Below, one piece after another: positions 23,950 through 37,139 of a stretch of 64,000 nucleotides of DNA. The stretch comes from Erythrophleum ivorense. Its lineage: Eukaryota; Streptophyta; Magnoliopsida; Fabales; Fabaceae. The notes under the pieces were generated by a model. That model searched no databases. It worked only from the letters and a program-made list of their open reading frames with translations, and was not told the DNA's origin. How positions within the stretch are numbered: position 1 is the stretch's first letter; each line of letters starts with the position of its first letter. The DNA is taken from the NCBI GenBank assembly GCA_026724425.1, contig JAIUCV010000102.1:992001-1056000 (forward strand), written 5' to 3'. Made by a program: the position numbers and the translations under genes.

Positions 23950-26162
23950 TTAGTGCTTTGTGACTCTTTCAAGGACATCAAAGTAATCAGGAAAAGTTTT
24001 TCTGGTGCAAGAAGGATCTCTGATTGTGACTGGAACATCTGCAGATGCAGCTAGAGAGAATGCCATTGCAATCCGATGATCATCGTACGTATCAATCTCA
24101 GCTGTTTTCAGTTTCTCTGGTGGTGTTATCACACAATAGTCTGGTCCTTCCTCAACAATAGCTCCCAACTTCAAATACAATTGCATTCAGAAAACAGAGA
24201 GAGAGACGGTTTTAGAACAGAGTAGAATCAAAGAGGAATCTTTTTACCTTTCTCAGTTCTGTGCAAATGGCTATCATTCTTTCTGTCTCCTTCACTCTCC
24301 AGCTAGCCACTATATATATACGACCAGAAACATAAAATTAGTGACAACGAATCTCAAAAACTAAAATATCACACAAAAAATTGAAGAAGAGTAAGCTTTT
24401 AACCATCTCTAATGGCAGTTGGACCATCAGCAAAGAGAGCAACAACGGCAAGAGTCATAGCAACATCAGGCATTTTGTTCATGTTCACATCAACGGCACG
24501 AAGATGTCTCATCCCAAAATCGTCTCTGGATGGTCCTGTAACAGTCACACTGTTCTCTGTCCAAGTGACTTCGCACCCCATTTTCTCAAGAACCTCTGCG
24601 AATTTCACGTCTCCCTTCATTGAAATCACAAAAAAAAAGGAATCCAACTCGGTGAGAAATTTACTCAAAATATAGTCCAACTCAAATCATGTCACTTCAC
24701 GTTTACCTGCAAGCTGCTTGTTCCGCAACCTTCAACAGTGACTGTTCCACCGGTAATGGCTGCACCAGCTAAGAAATAACTAGCGCTAGAAGCATCGCCT
24801 TCTACATAAGCGTTACCAGGTGACCTGAATCATTTTAACCATCTCCTTAGTCTTCTTCTAACTATGCAAATTGGTCGAAAAGAAAAAGAAAACATAAAAG
24901 AAACATTTACTTGTATTTTTGACCTCCCTTGATGAAGAAACGGTCCCAGCTTTCACTATGCTCAGCTTTAACACCAAAACGCTCCATCAACTTCAGTGTC
25001 ATTTCAACGTAAGGAACCGAAATCAACTTATCGATGATCTCGATCTCCACGTCTCCAAGTGCTAAAGGAGCTGACATGAGTAAAGCTGTTAAGTATTGAC
25101 TACTGATGGATCCAGAAAGCTCCACCTGCAAAATACGCACAACCATGTCAAAACTCTGGATCAAACATAGAGAAACAACAACATTTGTAATGTTTCAGAT
25201 TACACAACCTTTCCACCGGGAAGTCCACCATTGGCGTTTACTCGAACAGGAGGACAATTAGTACCTAACGTACATTCAACATCTGCTCCAAGCTGCTTAA
25301 GACCAATAACCAAGTCTCCTATAGGTCTTTCTCTCATTCGAGGCACACCATCAAGCACATAACTGAGACATATGGTCATCCAAAAGTAGTAAGATACCAA
25401 GAAACACACTGATCGGAAAAATTCTGAAACTTGTTTTGATTCCAAACCTTGCGTTTCCTCCTGCAGCGGTAACTGCAGCTGTAAGCGGACGCATTGCTGT
25501 TCCTGCATTTCCAAGGAATAGCTCAATTACTTCATTGGAGTCTTTAGAAGCTGGGAATATTCCGCTACATCCTTGGACTATTGCTCGATTGTTCTCACTG
25601 TCGTGTTCCACATTAAGCCCTAATTGCTTTAACGCACCAAGCATGTAAGTAATGTCGTCACTGTTCAACAAATTGTCCACTACCGTTGTTCCCTAAACCA
25701 AAAGCGAAGCATCACCAGGACGAAACAAAAGTTGCAGACTTTAGCACGAGGAGATTGGTTCTACGAATGAATGAATTAAGAGAAGGAGATTTGAAGTAGT
25801 ACCTCGGAAAGAGCAGCGAGAAGCAAAATCCGATTGGAGAGGGATTTGGAGCCAGGCAACTTAACAAGACCCGAGATTTCTCTAATGGGTTGAAGCACAA
25901 TCTCTGACGCCTTCGATGGTTTCTCCGCGGTGGTGGAAACGGAAGAAGCCGTGATCCTAACTGGGCGAATTCCTTCAGCGCCGCCAATCATACTTCCTCT
26001 CTTCTTCATCAAGCCGGACGACGAGCTCGGGTATGTTCGGAGGTGGTGCTGCGTCTTCATCGAGACCGAGAATGGCGGCGACTTGTGTTCGTGCGATTTC
26101 GAGAAATTGGATGTAACACGCGGGTTCTGCAAGCCATGGCAGATTCGACTAGCCTGTGCCAT
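23950..26162 (-). CDS. EPSPS: 5-enolpyruvylshikimate-3-phosphate synthase (EPSPS)
   Basis: Eight minus-strand exons (26162-25803, 25692-25448, 25362-25209, 25125-24911, 24824-24707, 24614-24404, 24309-24248, 24168-23950) give 527 residues. The first ~75 residues are a Ser/Arg-rich plastid transit peptide. The enzyme joins shikimate-3-phosphate and PEP in the plastid shikimate pathway. Active-site segments are intact: LPGSKSLSNR, LGNAGTAMRPLTAA (wild-type Gly, Thr and Pro of the PEP-site loop), GVPRMRERP, SGSISSQYLTALL, NKMPDVAMTLA, VKETERM, DTYDDHR and CTRKTFPDYF. Some usually constant positions differ from the A. thaliana and Brassica proteins as I remember them (GKVELSG for GKVKLSG, DDHRIAM for DDHRMAM, ELFLGNAG for ELYLGNAG). 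The gene follows transketolase in the same orientation, about 1.1 kb downstream. Confidence 0.95.
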
Positions 26163-27256
26163 TGACTCTACTAGCCCTTGAGAGAATTCCGAATTTCGAT
26201 CAAAGCCTGAGGAAATGAGATTTACGAGAAATGCGATGGTGGTGGTGGTGGTGGTGGGTTTTGGTGTAAAATAGACTTCTTTCTACTTTACCTACCACTC
26301 TCTGTTCTCCTAATTAACAATTAATCATGTATATTAATCGTTTTGTGTTTCGTTTCAGTTTCTTTGTCAACGATAGACACTAATACAATAGTTAAGCTAA
26401 TGTTAAATTTTGTAAACCAATAATTTAATTTTCTTAATGGTTTGCAAACAACGGTTTGGGGATTTAGGAGTTGGTGAGAGGGAAGGGTTGTTGCATGAGC
26501 AATTTCGGTTTGCCGTCAATCAAGATCAGATCAGAAAAGAATTAGCGAATACCCAATCACAAATTCAACACGTGTTACATATGCGTGTGGAAGCTATGAG
26601 CCGTGCATGCGAGCCCGAAATTTGGTGAGTAGCTAACTGGGCCTAAAATTTTATTCCATTGGACATTATTGTGCATTACTGGACCTAATAGTTAGAGAAT
26701 ATATTTGGAATCCGAATATGCTTATTCTTGTTGTACAGTGGGTAGTAAGCATAATAATAAAATCTTCTCATTGCTCTTTGAGGATATCCGAAAGTAGTGG
26801 GTTCCACTTGTGTTTGTCGTCATGATGACAAAATTTGACAAGTGACAACGTAGCTTTCTTCTTCTATTGTCAGTTTTGGATATGCCAAGGTGGAAACTTC
26901 ACCATTCATGTGACCAAATGTGGCCCCCAAATGTTAGATAGACCAAAGTACCAAACACTTGATCTCTGTAAATCCTTGTCCACAGAAATTCGGTTGTACT
27001 GACCAATGCTTGTGTCTGTTTATGTCTACTTGCACATTTGAAGAACTATGTTTCTGAAATTCAAGTATTTAAACAATACACGAATGATGATTACGAGAGT
27101 TTTACATTGTCTTTCTAAAAGTGTTCCTCTTCTCAAACCCAAAACCTATGTTGACCCGAATTACAAGAAAGAAAGTCTTTGCTTCTTGTTGCACTTTATT
27201 TTGAGATAGAGACAATGCTGTGAATAGCTTTGCTTCCAAGGATGGTCTTAAGTCTC
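26163..27256. promoter_or_regulatory. EPSPS promoter and transketolase 3' flank
   Basis: About 1.1 kb between two same-strand genes. Next to EPSPS there is a (GTG)n tract at about 26235-26258 in the 5' UTR or promoter. The rest is AT-rich. A 192-nt open frame at 26437-26628 has no recognisable domain and is not called. Confidence 0.4.
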
Positions 27257-30153
27257 TTAGAAGAGGGACTTAGCGGCATCAACAACAGCTTCCACGGTGA
27301 TACCAAACTCCTTGTAGAGTAAAGGCGCTGGTGCACTGGCCCCGAACGAATCAACACCAATGGACTTTCCTTTCCCTCCAACAATCTTTCCCCAACCAAA
27401 AGTCGAAGCTGCTTCGATACTTACTCTAGCTGTTACATCTGATGGCAATACACTTTCCTTGTATTCATCTGATTGCTCATCATACAGCTCCCAGCAGACG
27501 AACGACACAACTCTAACGGTTTTGCCTTCTTTCCTAAGCACCTCTCCAGCTTGTGCAGCAATCTCTAGCTCAGATCCAGTTCCGATCAAGATCACATCGG
27601 GTTTGTTTCCTGACGAGTTGTCAGAGATTGTGTATCCACCCTTTTCGACTGCTTCAATGGATGTACCTGGAAGCTGAGGTAGCTTTTGCCTTGACAGAGC
27701 TAAGATAGACGGTGTCTTGCGCTTGGTGACCGCGATCTTGTATGCCCCGGCTGTTTCGTTTCCATCAGCAGGACGGAACATAAGAGTGTTTGGCATTGCA
27801 CGGAAACTGGCAAGGTGCTCGATAGGCTGATGGGTTGGTCCATCTTCTCCAAGACCAATGGAGTCATGGGTCATAACATAGATAACACCAGCTTCAGATA
27901 AAGCTGAGATTCGCATGGCACCTCTCATGTAGTCAGTGAACACAAAGAAAGTTGCACAGTATGGGATAAGACCGGGGCTGTGAAGGGCAATGCCGTTGCT
28001 GATGCCTCCCATTCCGTGCTCCCTAACACCAAACCTAAGATTTCTTTCTTCAGGTGTCGCCTTTTGGAAGTCACCAAACGCTTTCAGCAATGTCATGTTG
28101 GAAGATGCAAGATCAGCACTCCCACCAAGGAAACCGGGAACAACTTTAGCAAGAGCGTTAAGACATTGCTGTGACAGGTTTCTGGTGGCATCACCAGGAG
28201 ACTCTGGTGTGTATGTCTATAAATAGAAAAGCAAAGATGATTGAAAACCCCAGATCTACAATACCAATTGGTTTTGTACGGATTACAAATGATGTGACAA
28301 GTGATTTCTACTTACCGGTAGTGCCTTCTCCCATCCAGCAGGTAATTCACCTGTGATGATAGATTTCAACTCTGCAGCTTCCTCTGGGTACTTCTTTTCA
28401 TATGCTGCAAACTTTTCATTCCAGTCAGCTTCAAGAGAAGCGCCTTCGGGAGTATGACGGCTCCAGTGGCTATAAAAGTGCAAAGCAAACGGTAAGTTAT
28501 CAAAGCAACTTCTTTAGCTCAGGACTAAACAGATGCTTTTGTTTAGAATTACTTACCTTTTAACTTCGTCAGGAACCTGGAAGGGCTCATACGGCCATCC
28601 AAGGTTATTTCTAGTAGCCTCAACTTCTTTCTCACCAAGTGCAGCTCCATGGACACTGTATGAGTTCGCCTTGTTTGGAGACCCATAACCAATCGTAGTA
28701 GTGACCTGCAGATTCATTGCATGATGGTAAATCAAAGGTCTTTCACTAATGAGTGTAACAGTTTGGCTTAATCTTTTGTATAGATACCTTAATCAATGTG
28801 GGCTTGTCTGTAACAGTTTTGGCTTCCTTAATGGCAGCACGGATCTCGTCATACCCGGTGTTTCCATTCTTCACCCAGATAACATGCCATCCAAGGGCTT
28901 CGAAACGCTTGTCCACATTCTCGGTAAAGGCAATTTCTGTGTCTCCATCAATGGAAATGTGATTGTCGTCGTAGAAAGCAATGAGCTTTCCAAGTCCCCA
29001 ATGCCCAGCTAGAGAGCAAGCTTCATTTGAAATTCCCTCCATTTGACAACCATCTCCAAGGATCGCATATCTAGACAATCAATTCAAATACAGTAGCTTC
29101 TAATATCAGTAGCATATACAAAACCAAGAAATGATAAGAATATGGGCGGAAAAAGAAATCATCATCGATTACGTGTAATGGTCGACAACTTCAGCATCAG
29201 GTTTGTTGAATCTAGCAGCCAAATGCTTCTCAGCAAGAGCTAAACCAACAGCATTCGCAATTCCTTGTCCAAGAGGACCTGCATAAAAGCAAAAGCAGAG
29301 AGCCGCCAATGTAAACATAGACATATAAAGCTCTGTAATTCACATGAACTATAAGCTAAAGAAGCAAAATCTCAAACCAGTAGTGACTTCAATTCCAGGA
29401 GTCTCGAAATTCTCAGGATGCCCTGGTGTCTTGCTTCCCCATTGACGGAAGCCCTTCAAATCCTCCTCCTAATAAACAAATTCAACACTTTTTCTGTAAA
29501 TCCAATGACTTTCAACTACTTTATCAGATAAACATTAAAAAAAAAACAGACTGAATTTATAAATCTTAGAGGTATATCTATCCGATAAACTAACTACATT
29601 CTTAAATTGAGCTAAAAGGTAAGAAAAATCAATTAGCAGCACACAAAAAGAAGAGGAAGAGATCACTGACCAGGACACTGTCGTAGCCGGCGAGGTGAAG
29701 CAACGCGTAAAGCAACATACATCCATGTCCAGCAGATAGAACGAAGCGATCACGGTTGAACCAGTAAGGGTTCTTGGGGTTATACCTCATGACCTCATCG
29801 TACAGAATGTGAGCCATCGGAGCACAGCCCATGGGAAGACCAGGATGACCTGATTTCGCCTTCTCCACCGCATCGATGGCCAGAAACCTGATCGTGTTGA
29901 CCGATTTGTCTACAATTGACGAATCGGTGGTAGGCTCGAGCGTCTCAACAGCTGCGGCGCGAACGAGAGGTCGGAGAGAGCGGATTTTGCTCATGGAAGC
30001 GGCGTTGCGTCGACGAGACGAAGCGGAGGCGCGTGAGCCGGCGGGTTTGAGTCCAGAGAAAGCGGGTAAGGAGACACGCTGGTCAGAGCCATGGTGAGAG
30101 ATGGCACGAGCAAGGAGAGCTTGAGAGAGAGCGAGGGAGGAAGTTGAAGCCAT
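27257..30153 (-). CDS. TKL1: Plastid transketolase (TKL1-like)
   Basis: Seven exons (30153-29671, 29468-29378, 29278-29173, 29070-28788, 28705-28557, 28469-28316, 28216-27257) give 741 residues, the length I recall for Arabidopsis TKL1. The N-terminus (MASTSSLALSQALLARA…) is a transit peptide of about 65-75 residues. Thiamine-diphosphate enzyme features are present: KSGHPGLPMG, the ThDP/Mg motif ILGDGCQMEGISNEACSLAG, SADLASSNM, RFGVREHGMGG, HDSIGLGEDGPTHQPIEHL and RPADGNE. The enzyme works in the Calvin cycle and the plastid pentose phosphate pathway, making ribose, xylulose and erythrose phosphates. Its erythrose-4-phosphate feeds the shikimate route, so its neighbour EPSPS acts in a dependent pathway. 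It is divergent from TFCD. Confidence 0.96.
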
Positions 30154-30934
30154 GGATTTAGTTTTCGCTCTCTTGCTGTAGAGAGAAGGAAGAAGGTAAT
30201 GGTGAAGAAATGAATGAGAGACTCTCTGCAACTTATTTTATCAGTGACAGAGGATTTTTAGCCAATCAAACAAAATTTCGCCATCTCTTCGTCTTCACAA
30301 AGGGACAAGTTGGACAAAATATAACCGTTGGATCTCACTAAAGGTTATCATCGTGACCGCTGATTGAGGCTAAGAGTTTAGTGATCCTCTATGCCTTCCG
30401 CAATTTTTATTACATTTTTTCCTTTTTCAAATAGTCTTTGGATTTTCCGCCATAATAATAAAAGTTTTCTTTCTCTTTTTGTTAATAAATTTCTAGCGAA
30501 AAAAATGAGAGAAGGCAATAAAATTATTCCTATGGAAAATTTTTGTTTATGCCTTTTTTGTTTTTTTCTTAAATATATAAATCCAGAAAGAGATACAAGT
30601 AACGAATCCGGTACAAGGATAATGTATTGTTATCCACGCCTACCAACTCTGGTTGTAGTTCTGTAACTGATTGTTAAGTCTGTTTAATAAGTCCGATGCA
30701 GTAATATCATGGGCCTAAATGTTAAGTCTGTTTAATAAACAGTGTCATGGGCCTTAAATGGGCCTAATGAACTCATCGTATTTTATATTCTCTCGCCTTC
30801 ACCGATCGCTCTTAACGCCTGATTTTCCAGTTTCAGACTTCAGCGAAAATTGTCGGCGAACGGGAATTTTATAGGCGGGAATTAATCAAATTCGCCTCCG
30901 TCCTCTTCCAGATTTCAGTTTGACAGTGACAGTA
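30154..30934. promoter_or_regulatory. Divergent transketolase/TFCD promoter region
   Basis: About 780 bp separate the start codons. On the TFCD side TGGGCC occurs at 30710-30715, 30748-30753 and 30760-30765. The first two lie in two copies of a 48-bp tandem unit that begins GTTAAGTCTGTTTAATAA at 30673 and 30721. On the transketolase side the leader contains pyrimidine-rich sequence (minus strand) but no clear TATA box was fixed. Confidence 0.6.
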
Positions 30935-33900
30935 ATGGCTGCTAGAGAAGAGGAAACGTCACCGGAGAAAATGAAAACCGAGGCGGCCGTGAATGGAGAA
31001 GAGGAAGCAGACGACGAGCATGATTCCAAGGAGAGAGTTCTACAGAGATACTTTCTGCAAGAATGGAAGCTCGTTAAATCCCTTCTCGATGTTATTGTTT
31101 CAAATGGCCGTGTCGTCGATCCTTCTTCTGTTCAGAAGATCCAATCCATCGTAAGCTTCTTACTCTTTCACTTGATCTACTTGATCGAACCGTCTCTATG
31201 GGAAGATTGTTCAGTATCATATTGATTCCTCTTCCGACCTTGTAGATGGATAAATACCAGGAGCAAGGTCAACTAGTGGAACCGTACTTAGAGAGCATAG
31301 TTTCTCCGCTAATGTTAATCGTCCGCTCGAAAACAGCTGGATTGGATGCGAGATCCCATGAGATTCTCGAGATAATCAAGCCCATATGCATCATTATCTA
31401 TACTTTAGTTACTGTATGTGGATACAAAGCTATTATCAAGTTTTTCCCGCATCAAGTATCCGATCTGGAACTCGCCGTGTCGCTCCTGGAGAAGTGCCAT
31501 AGCACGACGTCTGTTTCTTCCTTGAGGCAAGAAAGCACTGGAGAAATGGAGGCCAAATGTGTTACTCTCTTGTGGCTTTCGATCCTTGTGTTGGTTCCGT
31601 TTGATATTTCTTCTGTTGATACAAGCATTGCAAACGATAAGAGCTTTGGTGTGGACGATCTTGCTCCTTTGGTGTTGAAGATTTTAAGTTTCTGTAAAGA
31701 CTATCTTTGCAATGCTGGACCGATGCGGAGGATATCGGGATTGCTCCTCTCTAAACTTTTAACGCGTCCGGATATGGGAAAGGCCTTCACAAGGTCTGTT
31801 CCTATCACCATCAGTGCTTCAGTTTTGAGTTTCGATTAGCTTTCAACGCTTGAATTTATCAATAATGTATCTTTGTTTTGTTGTGGCTTTTGCCGTTTCA
31901 GTTTTGTTGAGTGGACACATGAAGTTTTATCTTCTAAGGAAGATAGTGTCGTGAACCACTTTCGCTTGCTTGGTGTGATGGAGGCTCTGGCTGCCATTTT
32001 CAAGGTTTTTTTTTCTAACCTGGAGTCGTCCACTTTGTTTCCAATAATGTTACATATTAAACACGTTAGACATATGTAAAAGCATGTCAGTAAGTAAGTA
32101 TCCGATTTGATTTGCATGTTTTTATCGCTAGGAGATATTGCTGGTTTTGATTACTTAAGTTTTCGTATTTTGCATCTGGATCTTATATGTCTACTACCAT
32201 TGGCAGACTGCTAGCCCGAAACTGTTGATGGATGTGCTTCCTACTGTTTTGAATGATGTGACCGTGCTAAGCAAATCAAAGGCAGCTACTAAAAGTCCTC
32301 TGCTTCGCAAGTATTTGATCAAGTTAACTCAGAGGATAGGACTTGTTTGTCTTCCTCATCGCTCACCTTCCTGGCGCTATGTGGTACATACCTTTTAGCA
32401 TGTATAATTCAGTGCAAATAGCAACTTCCTCTTCATGATTTATTTTTAATAATATTAGAATTTCTGGTTTATACCCGGAATTGACATAATCTCATTCTCA
32501 GTTTGTCATCTGAAAGTTGTTTATTATATTACCATGCAGGCTCACACCGCCTCCCTTTCTGAGAATATGTCTACAAGTTCGACCCAAAGATTGGCGCCTG
32601 ATCATGCTGTCATTGCCGTCTCACAACCAGAAAGTTCGGATGATCAAGAGGATGAAGATATGGATGTTCCTGAAATATTAGAAGAGATAATTGAAATGCT
32701 ACTCTCTGGTTTAAGAGACACGGTATGTTTAGTAAATGAAATACTACTGGTAGGCTGATAACTAGAGGTGAATACATCTCAACTTATACAAACTAGAGGT
32801 GACCACATGATAGTATGAGTAAAATACGCTGCTATGCACCAAGCTATAGACTGGAATTACCAATCAACACTCAAACAGAACTTGTTTCTTGAATGCTATG
32901 AATATATGTACGCCACAAAAGCTGTGATGGCCTGCCTTGATATCTGATGCAAAATCTTCACCACATGAAACTTTCAGATTCAAACCAGAAAATCTCATAT
33001 GTTACTCGTATTTGCACGCATTCTCCTCTCGAAAATTTACTATTTTCTGAACCGTGTAGGACACTGTGGTTCGCTGGTCTGCTGCAAAGGGTATAGGTCG
33101 TGTGACTTCACGACTAACATCTGTTCTTTCCGAAGAGGTGCTGTCATCTGTATTGGAGCTGTTTTCGCCAGGAGAGGTACTCATAAAGGATATCTGGCAG
33201 CACGACTTGCGTGTGGTAGTATTCAATTAAAGCAGGCATAGTCTAGCTGACAATTATTGTGACTTTCATGATATTTAGGGAGATGGTTCATGGCATGGTG
33301 GTTGTTTGGCTTTAGCTGAACTGGCTCGTAGAGGGTTACTGTTGCCTAGAAGTTTCCCACAAGTCGTCCCAGTTATTGTGAAGGTCGTACTCTATCCCAT
33401 TCACATGATTACTTATTTCTCTAGTCAATGCAATACGAAGCAATGGCAGCACTCACCCAAATTGCAGAAGCTCTATGAACTTACATCTAAATATCATCTA
33501 CAGGCACTCCATTATGATGTCCGTAGAGGTCCACACAGTGTTGGATCTCATGTGCGTGATGCAGCTGCCTATGTTTGCTGGGCATTTGGGCGCGCCTATT
33601 ACCATAAAGATATGAAAAACGTGTTGGATCAGCTTGCTCCAGATTTATTGATAGTGGGTTCCTTTGATAGAGAGGTACTTATCCCTTTTTTGGTTCACTG
33701 TCTCCTGCTTGATTTGAAGAATTGTGTTCTCGTGGATCTCTTCATTGCGTAAAGTTTTTATTTATTTATTTCTTTTATCAGGTGAACTGTAGAAGGGCTG
33801 CTGCCGCTGCTTTCCAAGAGAATGTTGGAAGGCAAGGAAATTACCCTCATGGGATTGACATAGTGAACATAGCTGACTATTTTTCCCTTTCGTCTCGGGT

Positions 33901-36892
33901 TAACTCTTACCTTCAGGTTGCTGTTTCCATTGCTCATTATGAAGGCTATCTATATCCTTTTGTGGATGAGTTGCTATACAACAAGATCTGCCACTGGGTA
34001 TGCTCTGCTTGATGTCGGTTCGCTTCTGATTTCTCTGCAAATCTAGTATCTCTTTAAGGTCCTACATGTATTTAATGTGAAGCTGTTTTCTCTTAAGTGG
34101 TCGACAAAGCTAATATCAAATTTCAACAACGCATAAACTAGAGCCAGTTGTCTGATTGAGAACTGTATCAAATCGTTGTTCCTAGTTGTAGCTTCCATAA
34201 TTTTGTAATTACTCAATCTTATGATTTCAGGATAAAAGCTTGAGAGTACTTGCTGCAGAAACTCTTGCTGCTCTTGTTAAATACGAGCCTAACCACTTCG
34301 CCAACTATGTGCTGGAGAAGCTAGTTCCCTGTACCCTTTCAACTGATCTGTGCATGCGTCATGGTGCAACATTGGCAGCTGGAGAGGTTGTGTTAGCTCT
34401 TCACCAATGTGGCTATGTCCTTTCTACTGGTTGGTACCATCTATTGTTCAGCTTTGACTTTTGTGATATCTTTGCATATGCAAGTACAGATCATTTTTAG
34501 AATGGAACACCAAATAAATGGGAACCATCTTGGAATCTAATATCTTATCTTCATAGATTTACTTAGACAGTACTCACCCCTGTTCGAGGTTGATTTTCTA
34601 TGAGAGGAGAGAGTTAACAAGTTCGATGGTTTGCAACATTATCTCGTATAATTAATGTTCCTGATGCACTTAATTTTTACAGATAGCCATAAGCGTATGG
34701 CTGGGATTGTTCCTGCCATTGAGAAAGCTCGCCTTTATCGTGGAAAAGGTGGAGAAATCATGCGGCTGGCGGTCTCACGGTTTATCGAGTGTATCTCGTT
34801 ATCGCATGTGACATTATCTGAGAGAACCGAAGGGATCCTGCTTGATACCCTCGCTGAGAATTTAAGACATCCCAATTCTCAAATACAGGTACCTATCTTT
34901 CTAATTGTCATCAAATTATTATCAAATTTTCATCCTGTTAACATTATCCACACTTATTGTTCAGAATGCAGCTGTTAATGCTGTTAAACAGCTTCTGCAA
35001 TCCTATCTCATTGGCAATGATAAGAAATGCGTTGATTTAATATCAAAACACCTAAAACATCTGACGGACCCAAACGTAGCTGTTCGAAGAGGCTCTGCAC
35101 TTGCACTAGGTGTTTTGCCGTATGAACTATTGATTGCAAAATGGAAGGATGTTGTTTTGAAGCTATGCAGTGCGTGTAAGATAGAGGTAAAGAAGACGAC
35201 ATGTGACTTCATACATCAGTCTTTAATCTTTAAAAAAACAGTATTAAATAATGACTTTGATTGGATCTTCTTTTAGGCGAATCCTGAAGATAGAGATGCT
35301 GAGGCACGCATGAATGCTGTAAAGGGACTCACATCCGTGTGTGAGACTCTTACTCAGCAAAGTGCTAGTGACCCTGAAAATGATGACCTGTCTCTTTTTC
35401 TTTTTATCAAGACTGAAGTGATGGAAGCTTTACTGAAAGCTCTTGATGACTATTCTGTTGATAACAGAGGTGATGTAGGTTCTTGGGTTCGTGAAGCTGC
35501 AATCCATGGACTTGAGAAATGTACATATATCCTCTGTAAGAAAATCGGGACAGGCGATCATAACAACCATAACTCCTTACTTTTCGATTCAAATCTCGCG
35601 ACCCGTCTAATCGGAGGTATTGTGAAGCAAGGAGTGGAGAAAATGGATAAATTAAGAGAAACCGCAGCAAAAGTTCTTCAAAGGATTTTGTATCACAAAA
35701 CTATAACCATCCCTTTCATACCTCATAGAGAAAAACTGGAAGAAACAATTCCCAACGAAGAAGGCCTACGATGGGCGGTAAGCAGTTACCTGAACCCTTG
35801 TATGCTTCATCGGTTTCAAAGGGTTTATCTGACAGTGAGCTTCTCTATTCTCTTGTAGGTCCCGACTGTCTCTTTCCCACGTTTTGTTCAGTTATTAGGA
35901 TTCCGCTGTTACAGCAAAGAGCTTCTGTCTGGATTAGTTATTTCAACTGGAGGATTACAAGAGTCACTCCAAAAGGCTTCATTCTCTGCATTGCTGCAGT
36001 ATATGATGGGGGAAAGTGAAGGAGCTAGAGACCCCAAAGAACAATGCTCCAGAGAGTCTGCATTGTTTGACGACATCCTCTGGGTACTGCAAGAGTACAA
36101 GAAATGTGACCGAGTTATCATACCCTGCCTCAAGGTAAATACACACCACCATATATATTAACCTCTAGCCCCTATGTGGTTATGTCTTCCTTTTCTTTTT
36201 TACACAGACAATTGAGGAGCTCTTCGGCGAAAATATTTTCCGGAATGAAGAGGTTGGTTTTAGAGTTTCACTTCTTTGGATTAGATATTGCCACAATCCA
36301 CATAAAGCTAATCTGACGTTTCATTTCAGGCTTATACGTTGAGTTTCTACAGGGGAGTCGTGGATTCGTTAGCCATCGAACTAAGAGCCTCAAAGGAATT
36401 CGCAAAGTTAGAGGCAGGCATTAAAATACTTGGATCTATTGCTTCAGTCTCGGAACCAATCAGCAAACAAGCCTTCTCTCAGCTTCTATCATTCCTTGCC
36501 CACCGATACCCAAAGGTTCATGTCAACTTATTTGCATTGCATCCCAGATTCTGTTTTATGTTGGTTTTGGTTACATGACTCTTTTCTTTGTTTTTGACCT
36601 GATCCAGATCCGTAAGGAGGCAGCACTAGAAGCCCATTTAGCGCTCCTTCAAAACAGTATCTTAGTAACGGAGGACAAGATTGAGAAAGTTGAAGATATA
36701 ATAACTAACTCTTATTGGGATGCTGACATGGACTCAACCAAATCTCAGAGGTTAGAATTGTGTGATTTGATTGGTTTAGATCATGCAGTTGTGTTCAGGA
36801 CCAGAAACAGAACTGTGACTAAGGGTATCGCCATAACGGCTTCGGACGAGAATGCGGCTTACTCAGCTCTGGTCGATTCCTCTGGCTTCTGA
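30935..36892 (+). CDS. TTN1: Tubulin-folding cofactor D (TITAN1/CHAMPIGNON)
   Basis: Seventeen exons, all consistent with GT-AG and in frame, give 1251 residues: 30935-31150, 31246-31793, 31902-32004, 32207-32383, 32540-32722, 33060-33176, 33279-33383, 33504-33674, 33782-33997, 34231-34429, 34683-34888, 34965-35186, 35277-35777, 35859-36134, 36208-36252, 36330-36515 and 36608-36892. The protein is an alpha-helical HEAT/ARM-repeat solenoid (for example RWSAAKGIGRVTSRL, VRDAAAYVCWAFGRAYY, VRRGSALALGVLP) with the TFCD C-terminal domain (VGSWVREAAIHGLEKC, FRCYSKELLSGLVISTGGL). Cofactor D binds beta-tubulin in the alpha/beta-tubulin assembly pathway. Loss in Arabidopsis gives titan embryos with giant nuclei. 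The acidic N-terminus (about residues 2-30) is typical. Confidence 0.96.
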
Positions 36893-37139
36893 TTCGTAAA
36901 CCATATATGCATTGTCCTCGAGTCGATTTTGGAATATGTATGTGTTTCGTTTTGTCTCCACTGGCAATTAAATTTATTTTGATGCAATATTCAATATAAA
37001 TTATACAAAAAAATCTCAGAAAGAACACACAAATTAATCTAACAAAGGAACTAGTGATAATCACAGATTCCAAATACTGTTGCATTGAAACTGAAGGTAA
37101 AAATTTAGTGATATGTATCTTGAATGACTCAAGACCGAC

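Noticed and set aside
26437..26628. 63-codon open frame between EPSPS and transketolase
   Set aside because: No domain or supporting signals; may be chance.
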